Made by a program: the position numbers and the translations under genes. Shown one piece after another: positions 51,400 through 64,000 of a stretch of 64,000 nucleotides of DNA (its first letter is position 1; each line of letters starts with the position of its first letter). The stretch spans positions 1 through 64,000 of the forward strand of contig JBBHKE010000800.1 in NCBI GenBank assembly GCA_037447655.1. The letters run 5' to 3'. The notes under the pieces were generated by a model. That model was not told the DNA's origin and did no database searches. It saw nothing but the letters and a program-made list of their open reading frames with translations. Origin of the DNA: Zygnema cylindricum (taxonomy: Eukaryota > Streptophyta > Zygnematophyceae > Zygnematales > Zygnemataceae).

Positions 51400-53235
51400 C
51401 AGATCCCAAGATTTTTTAATGGGCAACAAGTTATCTTGCATTAGAATTGTATCAAGTATGACTTTATTCAGAGAACGCGATCGTACACCATGTGAATACA
51501 AGGGGAAAATAACGAATAACAAAAAATGAAGGTGCAAAACTGAAAGCTGGTGGATGCAAATTAAAAGGAAAAACAGTGTGAAAAAAACTATCAAAAACCC
51601 TAAAAAACCCTAAAAACAATGGCAAACTAATAACACTGAAAGGAACAACAAGCCAAAAACAACAACAAGAAAAGAGCTTACCCAAGCAAAAAGCTCTTAA
51701 CCAAACCAAAAGAACTACTAAAAGTAACCCTTTAAATCTCCCAGGCTCGGTAAAGCACATTGAGGGAATTTCGACACACGTCGAGGATTCAATCCAATAG
51801 CAAAATGAAGGAGGATAGAAGCTCGCACTTATTATGAAGCCACGTATCGACGATGACGATAAAAAAAGGTGAGGACACAACCATGACTCAGGATCTCTCC
51901 TCTCGGAAAACACCGACCACAAGTACAAAGGAACTCAGCCATGCAACTACCGAACAACAAAATAACTCGACCGCCATCGGAGCAAAGCCATCAGTAGCAT
52001 CATAATGTGCGTGATCACGTGCCTTCCTTGTATCACAGCTGACAACCACTCCAACATATTGAGGACAGGACCAACGATTGTAACCGAGCTAGGGTTCAAC
52101 AAAACAACGCCACCAAAAGTAAATCAGGCGCCATTGTGCAAAACAATATCGATCCGTTAGAAGGAATAACTTTTGAACTGCCGAAAAATCGAATACCCCC
52201 CTAAGTCGCTAAGTGGTGCGAACAATGTCATGTTCTTAAATCTTGTCTCCCGCGTGGAGCAACAAACCAAATGGACGCCCTCATGATTGAATGGCAAGGT
52301 CCCATGAGCAAATGAAATAACAGTGTGAGGTGGATGAGAGGGGGCAAGCTTGAACCCAGGGGCGGTGATGAACTGAGCACGTACGATATGTAGAGAGTAA
52401 ATAATAGTTGTATTTTATAACCACGCTCTAACCTTCATAAGAGATACCATGGGCACGTAAAAGTCACAAGGGATGTCTTTTATTATTGGGCACATTTGTA
52501 ATAATGTTGGAGAAAACCAGTGTATATGCTTAAAAGTTGGGAGGAATAGAACAATTCGACAGCAAAATGTTTTTTTTGTAAGGGAAGAAACCATCCCAAA
52601 CACAAAGATGATGGTTGCAACTATAAGAGGATTCCCAACTAAGAAATGAGATACAAGAGTGGAGTCAATCAGGCACCAACTCCCTAGGCAAGCGTTGCAT
52701 GTGTCGCAGATACCAAACTCACCCCCCCCCCCCCCCCCCCCACGAAGACCCGAAGGGATGCCAAAATGCGGGTTAGAGGCGTAGGATGTCCAAAGGCGCA
52801 CGAATTTTTTTTTAAGAATGTGAGACATCAAAAGGTGGCTAATGAACGTACTTGGACGATTAATATAAAAGTTGTTCTTTAAATATTTTTTTTGTCGTCA
52901 TAACGTAGTCCATATGGTCGACCGAAGGGAAGAGCAAGACGCGAAAGTGGAAGCGCAAGGTCAACGTATGTGGTAATGGGTAAGGGAAAATAAAGGTCCC
53001 CCAAGGTGGTCGCCTTGATGAGTGTTGGTTGCGGAGAAAAGAGGAATGAAACCACACGTAATTCAGGAAGAAAGGTTGGTCGTTAATGCATGAAAGGTTG
53101 ACACAAAAGGGAAGGTCTAGACAAGTGGAAAAGAGGCAACCATAAGCTTTGAAAAAACCAACATTACTAGCGGTTTTCTCGTCCGCCGTATTACAAGCAT
53201 TTGAAACGTCATCTTGGCGAACTAATGAATCGGAT
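51400..53235 (-). pseudogene. REL-type LINE remnant with RT (copy D)
   Basis: Minus-strand relative of the LINE at 28484-33600, in the correct domain order but in several frames. A motif A-like DDVSNACNTAD lies near 53190, and motif B as THQGDHLGGPLFSLTHYHIR near 53000 (intact 28484 version: TRQGDPLG). The linker CNACLGSWCLI lies near 52690. The zinc-knuckle core NHEGVHLVCCS lies near 52290-52260, followed by a G/T-rich 3' region to about 51400. Its motif B segment is continuous where the LINE at 30 kb is split by a solo LTR. A C17 run sits at 52723-52741. Confidence 0.75.
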
Positions 53236-53792
53236 GGAAATCCAACACCCCCCTCCCCCCCCCCCCACCCCCTCCCTCTCCCCCTCCCCTTTCAAATTAC
53301 ACACGCTTAAAGCATAATTCGAACACATAAATATAGAAGGCCGTACAATTTTAGGAAAAATGAAAGGACATATAGGAATCTACAGCTATAGTATATTTTC
53401 ACGAACCAACTACTAAACTTGATGTTGCACCCACCGTCGAAAAGTAAGGGATATATTTGGTGAGAGTAGTATGTCTAGAAATGGTCCAAATTTTACGATA
53501 TTTTCAAGCACTATTTTCGGGTGCACCATCAACAATTTTGCTTTAGTTTAGAGCAACATAATGTTTCGGTATTGGTTAAGCAAATGGGTATTGCGGTGTA
53601 ATCAAAGTGCCGGATGTAGTGTCGTGTATCAGTAGCCGCTTATCGAGAATATATATTATTTTTGTTACTTTACCACAATATGTGAATATGAAACGAAGCG
53701 GTGTTTCACCAATTTATTGGCTAAATATGTAGCCACATATGTAACGCCAAAATTGTTTTGATTGTTTCATTGGTTTTTATTTTTATGCAATA
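53236..53792. other. Non-coding stretch with C-rich tract and MITE end
   Basis: C-rich microsatellite at 53247-53290. At 53617-53660, TAGTGTCGTGTATCAGTAGCCG resembles the left end of the GTGTTGTGTATCGG MITEs, but no right end was found. Confidence 0.4.
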
Positions 53793-53961
53793 CACTGCCC
53801 ATAGCTGTTAGAGTTAATAACCCTATTTCCAGCAAGTATTTTTTTGACCTGAAATCATAAAGTAGTGTTAACAACACCATCTTAAGTGGGTGGCCCGAAA
53901 TACGCCACCTTCGATAACATATTCTAGTATGGCTTTAATAATAAATTGACGCTAATAGCTA

Positions 53962-54344
53962 GTGTTAGGTATCGGGTTAATTCATATCGCGATAATTTCG
54001 ATATTCGATATATCGAATATCGATGGAGCAGATTCCTCGATATATCGTACCGGGACCAACATAAATTATCGCGATATATATCGCAAAAAATGGGTGTCCG
54101 TACAGTCATAGTACGGAAAATCGTACGAATATCCCCCCCCCCCCCCCCCCCCCTCTCCGCGCGCGGGAGGGGGGGGGGGGGGGGGTGAAAAAAAAAAATA
54201 TTTTTTTTTATTTTTATGGTTTGATATATTGGCGATATATCGCGATGATTTGGTTTTCGATATATCGAAGCGATATATCGATTATCGGGTACTTGAAATT
54301 TGATATATATTGAATATCGGCAAAAGGTCCTCGATACCCAAGAC
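53962..54344. mobile_element. Inner MITE (GTGTTGTGTATCGG family)
   Basis: 383 bp, ends GTGTTAGGTATCGGG and, inverted, GTCTTGGGTATCGAG, bordered by TA at 53960-53961 and 54345-54346. The interior has ATATCG palindromes and a striking C21-TCTCCGCGCGCGGGA-G17 inverted repeat at 54133-54185. Confidence 0.8.
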
Positions 54345-54363
54345 TACTAATAGCGATTGTCGC

Positions 54364-55113
54364 CAGAGGTCGCAAACGGTCAACCGAAACCGTGACCGAC
54401 CGTTAACCGACCGCCCTCGCCGGATCCGGAACGGATTCGGTTGCCAAATTTTGGGGGTCGGGCGGTTACGGTCGATTGATTCACCAGGAAAAAAAAAACG
54501 GTCGGTTACGGTCGGTCAACCAAAAAACCAAAAAAAATGAAAATTTTATACTGTCCCTATAATCCAACATTCTTGTACTTTGTACTCTTTGGCATCGTGG
54601 AAGTACGTGACATCATGATTAGCGTCGCAAATCTGACACGGTACTGTAGTAAGCTATTTATTTCGCAAATCAAAGGGAACGCGACAAAGCGTCGCAAATC
54701 TGACACGGTAGTACACTTCATTTCGCAAATCTTGGACAACGCGACAAAGCGTCGCAAATCTGACACAGTAGTACACTATTCATTTCGCAAATCTTAGGGA
54801 ACGCGACAAAGCGTCACAAATCTGACACGGTAGTACACTATTCATTTCGCAAATCTTAGGGAACGCGACAAATCGTAATTATTGGCTTATTCCGTCGTAC
54901 ATTGATTAATTTTGTACTTTTTCGGTTACGGGCGGGCACGGTTAGTCGTGAAAAATCAAGATTCGGTTTTTTTTTTTTTTCGTAAACGACGGTCGGTTAA
55001 CGGTTAACAATTTTGGAGCGTGACAAAACTCGGTCGGGCGTCGGTTACTCAGATTTTGAAAAAAAAAAACGGTCGGTTTTGGGTATGATTTTTTTTGACT
55101 TTTGCGACCTCTG
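54364..55113. mobile_element. hAT-type MITE, copy 2
   Basis: 750 bp, ends CAGAGGTCGCAAACGGTCAA and, inverted, CAGAGGTCGCAAAAGTCAAA, flanked by ATTGTCGC (54356-54363) and ATTGTCGG (55114-55121). Subterminal CGGTCGGTTA-type repeats are abundant on both sides. The centre holds a tandem array of about 62 bp per unit, four copies, at about 54622-54870 (unit includes CGCAAATCTGACACGGTAG and AACGCGACAAAGCGTC). Larger than copy 1 mainly because of this array. Confidence 0.9.
54622..54870. repeat. 62-bp tandem array inside hAT MITE copy 2
   Basis: Four units with the core CGCAAATCTGACACGGTAG; the first is most diverged. Absent from hAT MITE copy 1. Confidence 0.9.
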
Positions 55114-55125
55114 ATTGTCGGTGTA

Positions 55126-55934
55126 GTGCTCAAATTTAGTATGAGTCGCCAGGCGCTGTGGTGACACGTCGAATCGTAATGCGAGGAAAATTTAACAGAT
55201 CATGTTTGCTTCGAAGTGGGGGAATTGATGACATCATACGCGCGCCCTTGAGTCTATTCGATTTTCGAATTCGTAAGTGAGAAACTCGCATGCGACTTGA
55301 TGTTACTCGACTTGGAAAACGTCGCTTTATCGACACAAATTGGCGACGACTGTTAACTGGTTTTTACATTTCCACGAGCGGATGTTCTTTCACTCGTTTG
55401 GTTCATATTCGATTATTCGCAGAGGAGCTATTTCCTCCCGGGAACGCTATGTAACGAGCGTGGTCGTTTTGTTAACGTCCAGGAAGTGCCAAGTGTGCGT
55501 GCGACTGTCGCGTCTCGCATATGTGATATTGTGATCCTTCGAAGATTAAAAATGTCGATGGACGGCTGAGATCACATTTCCAATCGTTGGGGAAGATAGC
55601 TCCTCTCAACATCGTACTCGTGCAGCCTCCGTCGAACGCGGCGTAAAGAATTTGCTGGAAAGATGGCCAGGGGACGGTGTCCACGAACTCTGTACATCAA
55701 AGTACTTTGTTCTTTTTCGTACATGATCTGCGTCGTCCAATTCTCTCAACGCTGGCCAATCGTGTCCGTCGAAAGTCGATTGTCGAGGGTTCAGCTTCCT
55801 CCCAGCTTCAGGCTCGGTCGCACCAACTCTATTAAGCTTTCTCGAGGTCTCTCATTCTTCCAATGATTTCAGCTTCCTTCTCACTATGATGTAAAATGTT
55901 ATTATGTCGCCGCTCTTTCTCCCCGCTTCGCCCG
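55126..55934. other. Upstream region of the 55.9-kb gene
   Basis: No supported exon. An ATG at 55663 opens a 67-codon plus-strand ORF (MARGRCPRTLYIKV...) that could be a 5' leader ORF or chance. Sequence is richer in CG than its surroundings, suggestive of a promoter/5' UTR. Confidence 0.35.
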
Positions 55935-57270
55935 ATGGACCATGTATGTGCTATGGAAGCTGAGGTAATGTTTCCTATTTTTTAGTTCCCTTTGTTTATC
56001 ACTTAAGTCCGTTAGTGCCCATTGTTGAAGTTCCGGATTTGCTTTCCTTCATTTCTGGTCTGGCGGTAACGGAGGCCGGATGACGACCACCTTCATAGAC
56101 CTGTTCTGAGCCCAGAATGCGGACTAAACACAATGCATCACCAGCTGACGGCCTCCGATCTTGCTGACTCTGAATTGTCGTTTTAGGGTTCTGTCTTGTG
56201 TGTACTTGCGCACTCCGAAGTTTGGTCATACAGGTTTTTTCTTTTGCTACTTAGGTTTTACTGCTCATCTCAGAGGGTTTTAGACTCTATGGCTTTGGCT
56301 CGGTGTTGTATGCCAGAACAATTCTAACCCACAGTATTTATGTTGATTCTGGAAATGCCGTTTTCCAGGGTGGATTAAAAATGTCTGACTTGGTCAAGAG
56401 GCAGGTTTCCTTTGAAGGGCTTCTGCGAATGTTTTCTCAAGGTATGCTGCTATTGATGCTTACTACTCTCGTTTCTGGATATCATCCCTTTTTGTATCCT
56501 TGGACGCATTATTGTCTCTCATTATGCTCTTTTTGAATATGTTTTCTTAAATAATAGTCCTTTACATGTTTTAGATATCATGTTTTTATTTTCGATGAAA
56601 TTTTCCTGTTTCAGGTGTCAGTATGAAGCCTTGAAATGGGAAGTTGGGGTCGGGATTTTTCAGTCTCTGAGCTGGAAGTCATCATGTGAGGCGGAATAAT
56701 GTACTTTTTGACCTGTAATGTTTGACAGTGGCAATGGACTACCGTGAATGTAGAAAATTGACCCTTAAATTTAGTTTGCTTCCCCTTGAACATGCATTCT
56801 GTATATAATTTTTTTGCTAATGAACATTTGTAATATAGTTTTCCGTATATAGTTTTTGCTACTCCCTGGTTTTATCTGATGTTTTCCGGGAAAATTCCTT
56901 GTATATAAAACTTAGTTCATGAACTCAACTTTTGTATTTTTTTTGCTTCTTGTCCATCAGCCTCCTACTGAAACCGACTCAGCATTTCTATTCCACCAGT
57001 TGCAGATATTTAATGCGCAGCTTTTGGTGAGTGAGGTCTCTCTGTCCTCATTTTTATACTTGTATGTGGTTATCCGATCAGGCAGTCTATTGGAATTCAA
57101 TCATGGTTTTCTCCGTTTTGGTTGATTTGGTCCATTATATTCCTTTTAGTTTGTTTGCTTTTTAGTTGTTTCCCATTTTTTTTGTAGGCTGCGGCTTTAG
57201 CCAGTGATGAAGATAATATCCGAAAACTAATGATCTCAATGATTATAAACATATCACCATCTTTCGACTG
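55935..57270 (+). CDS. Unidentified small multi-exon gene
   Basis: Candidate exons: 55935-55964 (MDHVCAMEAE, GTAATG donor) and 56255-56441 (acceptor CTACTTAG; includes ISEGFRLYGFGSVLYA, VDSGNAVFQGGLKMSD and RQVSFEGLLRMFSQ; GTATGC donor), joined in phase. Further candidates are 56951-57027 (PPTETDSAFLFHQLQIFNAQLL, GTGAGT donor) and 57189-57270 (AAALASDEDNIRKLM, ending SPSFD and TGA), also joined in phase with each other. The link between the second and third is out of phase with the exons I can see, so a small exon is missing or the gene is damaged. Codon-level regularity and good splice sites argue for a genuine gene. I do not recognise the family. Confidence 0.5.
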
Positions 57271-59193
57271 AGGCTCAGCCGCAGCTTTTTCTGGCTCTGT
57301 TATTTTTTTTCCTGGTTTCTGTTTCTTGTAATTCGTGCTCGGTCGTCAATGTTTTTATCCTATATATTAAATTAGCGATGTTTCTCTTTGCAGCAGTTCT
57401 TTACCAAGTTTTGCTGTTTTGCATGCGCTTTTTTGTTCTTGAAAATCTCTGGCCCACCATTGCTGGCTATTTTTTTTTTATGGATTTGGGCAGCTTGTCA
57501 CTCAGACTATGGGCCTAGAGCAAAGTAGGTTGTGTGATCGTTCCGGAGGGTAGGTCTGAAAAGGCTTAGGATCCGTCCGATTGTAATACTCCCACATGAT
57601 TTTTGGTCGTGAGTTTTTTTGATTTTAGAATGCTTGATTGAATCGCGTGTCCTTCCATCTATCACTCATTTATTTTTTCAGTGATACTGATGTGCTGCTA
57701 GTTGGACATGTTTTTCTTGGAAATACAGGTACGGAGTTGTTTCATCTCTCGAAAATCGTAGTGGTTAACTGAACTAACCACTTGCCAATTTTGGTCAATG
57801 GAAGAACAGATTGTCAAACCCCAAAGGAAGTGGTCTGGTAATCGAAAAGCCGAAGTTACCCTACTGTGCAAGGGATATTTAGGACTTCATGAATCATTCA
57901 CATCCTAGGCTGGTAGAAAAAAGAATAGTAGAAAAAGGAAAGATTAGCAGAATCGGAAATAGCCTTCAGAATTGTAGATAGTAGTTGATTCAATTTTTTG
58001 TTAGAAGTATGAAAGCTTTTGCGATCTTCTCTTATTATGTTCTTTGGTAAATGTTCATATATTTATATACTTTGCTCTCTGCGCATCTGTCCAAATCGCG
58101 GATACTTCGAAATCTCGTCACATGAAGGTATTCAGCATTTTTTTTTCAAAATTATTTTACCAATTTTTCCTTGGATAATCAGAAAGAATTGAACTGGTAA
58201 AAACGTTTCACTTTTAATACAAAATGTCAAAGTTTGAAAAAAAATAATCAACATTCAACTTTGATGACACAAAAAAACTTTTAATAAATTAGCATGCAAA
58301 TTGGAAAAGATGATGCATCTTTTATGTCGAATATGAAAAATTGGTGGGAATATTTTCAAACCCCAAATTACCCCTTTGACTAAAATGCCCCTAATTGCTA
58401 TAGGATAAGCTAACGCACATAATTGCAGATTGTTTATATTTCCTAAATATGATGTTTGTGGGAAGAGAGAAATGACACTCTCGAAAATCTGAAAGGATAA
58501 GTGGAGAAAAAACACCTCTTCTTTCCTCACCAGGAAAAATAAAACTGACCTAATTGATATAAAATTATTTAACAAATTATATAGACCTCGTGAGAAAATG
58601 TACAATCTGTCAAAATTGTAAAATTCAGCTCCATTACCATTTTAATGAAAGAGAAAACTTTTCATTTAGCCTTTAAAAGTAATTTTATACCAAGTTTAAA
58701 ATATCACAGCTCCATCTTCATATAGTCAAAACTATTGTTAAGATTTTCAACTAACCATAGAAAAATAAGGAACAAATGGCAAAAAATGTACGCAGTGTTG
58801 GACAGTAGCAGTGGATAATTTGAAATACAAAAAGTAAAAAATTTCCATGGGTCATTTTTCATTCATCAACATTCTCAACATAAATGAAAAAATGGAAATT
58901 GTGTAGAAATTATAATATTTGGAAAAGTGCTAAAAAAATCATCTTTCTGCTTAATAAAATTGCAGTGTGATTAATTTATTGCTCTGTTGTTGCCAAGCTA
59001 CGCAGAGGATGTCAATTATTTTCACAGACCAGTTGACAGTATATTACCGACCAACAAGATCCCTCCCGGTGGCTACTGAAAAAATACAATTGATAAAATC
59101 ACTGCCCTCATACGATGGAGGTTATACAAAGCAGAATGAACAGAGTATGACCATTCTTCGTTACATAAACTTCACATCCATTTGGAATTGAAA
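57271..59193. other. Intergenic region, no gene recognised
   Basis: 3' flank of the preceding gene and beyond. No exon or element with clear ends; short ORFs at 58255-58605 are AT-rich noise. Confidence 0.5.
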
Positions 59194-59317
59194 AGAAACC
59201 TGACATACTGCCACTACTGCACAATAACAGGTTTACATTTCACTAGTATGATTTCAGAAACCTGACATACTGCCACTACTGCACAATAACAGGTTTACAT
59301 TTCACTAGTATGATTTC
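59194..59317. repeat. 62-bp tandem duplication (downstream of threonine synthase)
   Basis: Two virtually identical copies starting AGAAACCTGACATACTGCCA, 59194-59255 and 59256-59317. Confidence 0.95.
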
Positions 59318-59469
59318 AAAATCTGTAAGTCAAGGAAAAGAGAGAGGACCAACATAGGAAACAAAAAAAAATTCAGGCTACCTACACATCCTTCATAGAG
59401 ATCACCGGACCCACTGATAGTAAATACATTACATTCCTTTTCACAATTCCATGAATCAATGCATACAAC

Positions 59470-59595
59470 TTTTTCTCCCCAATTTCCCTTGTATGAAGGT
59501 GAAATTGCAGTTTCATGTCCCACCGTGAAGCTTATTCTCCCCAATTTCCCTTGTATGAAGGTGAAATTGCAGTTTCATGTCCCACCGTGAAGCTT
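59470..59595. repeat. 61-bp tandem duplication (downstream of threonine synthase)
   Basis: Two virtually identical copies containing TCTCCCCAATTTCCCTTGTA and ending ACCGTGAAGCTTA, with a period of about 61 bp. Only about 150 bp from the preceding duplication but unrelated in sequence. Confidence 0.93.
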
Positions 59596-59755
59596 AAGGC
59601 CGGCAGGACATAGACTACAAAATGAATTGGGAGTACAAGCGAGTAATACAAGCCCATCATGTGCAAAAAGTAGCTTAATGTTGCACAGAAAAAAAAACAA
59701 CTTTAAATCATTTCCAAAATATGTATAAGCAACATTATTCTGTTCGTCCCCTTGT

Positions 59756-63994
<4,239 letters not shown>

Positions 63995-64000
63995 TTATCT

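Larger units (their letters stand above)
53793..55123. mobile_element. Outer MITE (CACCGTGAATCG family) holding two other MITEs
   Basis: Left end CACTGCCCATAGCTGTTAGAG with TA at 53791-53792; right end TAATAGCGATTGTCGGTG with TA at 55124-55125. After subtracting the two internal insertions about 190 bp remain, close to the 217-bp length of its relatives. The left terminus has drifted more than the right one. Confidence 0.7.

Noticed and set aside
51590-51620. Telomere-like CCCTAAAA repeats (also TTAGGGTTTT near 21765-21800)
   Set aside because: Only two or three irregular units each, both inside or next to REL-type LINE remnants; not an interstitial telomere array.
51464-51928. Hydrophobic 154-codon ORF resembling a membrane protein
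   Set aside because: Phe/Leu-rich translation of a G/T-rich LINE 3' region; no family motif and no splice support.
54622-54870. Regularly spaced repeats resembling a CRISPR array
   Set aside because: Units are contiguous tandem copies, without unique spacers, in a eukaryotic MITE.

Overview
The window is eukaryotic nuclear DNA, most likely from a streptophyte plant: a charophyte alga or bryophyte-grade genome such as Chara would fit. This is inferred from four things: plant-type proteins (plastid threonine synthase, a NARA5-like pfkB exon, an ABCB transporter, ATG16), GT-AG introns with long repeat-filled interiors, Ty1/copia elements with tRNA-Met-type primer sites, and very dense nested transposons. 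The species cannot be proved from the sequence. Only about a tenth of the window is coding.

Layout. Positions 1-11 kb hold a decayed copia fragment and then, on the minus strand, the first nine exons of an ABCB (MDR/PGP-type) transporter (3139-10939), running from the start codon through transmembrane domain 1 to Walker A of NBD1. Its introns carry an 8-bp purine minisatellite, MITEs, a TTTCAG-like repeat and several decayed tandem copies of the gene's own exon ends. Positions 11.6-19 kb hold MITEs and a nearly complete but dead Ty1/copia element (12656-18930), whose 5' LTR is interrupted by a MITE. Positions 19.7-28.1 kb are repeat-rich: a solo LTR containing a MITE, a fragment of a non-LTR retrotransposon, a tRNA-derived SINE, a 146-bp tandem duplication, one orphan exon of a NARA5-like pfkB kinase, an LTR flanked on both sides by retroelement signals, and a MITE with a TWA target site. 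Positions 28.4-33.6 kb hold a non-LTR retrotransposon with a zinc finger, a reverse transcriptase and a C-terminal restriction-like endonuclease (REL), interrupted by a solo LTR with a perfect 5-bp target duplication.

From 33.6 kb the window is richer in genes: the 3' end of an unidentified minus-strand gene, a possible first exon at 35.2 kb, and an unidentified minus-strand exon at 38.7 kb. A well-resolved divergent pair follows, ATG16 (minus, 40893-44680) and SPCS2 (plus, 46053-49562), with a 699-bp MITE between their start codons. SPCS2 contains a textbook U12-type AT-AC intron. Then come a zinc-knuckle ORF ending in a poly(A) run, another REL-type LINE fragment (51.4-53.2 kb), a three-deep nest of MITEs (53793-55123), an unidentified small multi-exon gene (55.9-57.3 kb), and eight 3' exons of threonine synthase (minus, 59756-63880), whose 5' end lies outside the window.

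The host genes have unrelated jobs: membrane transport, autophagy, ER signal-peptide processing and amino-acid synthesis. They are not co-regulated in any visible way. The coherent story here is the mobile-element stratigraphy: several insertions are nested and their order can be read directly from target-site duplications.
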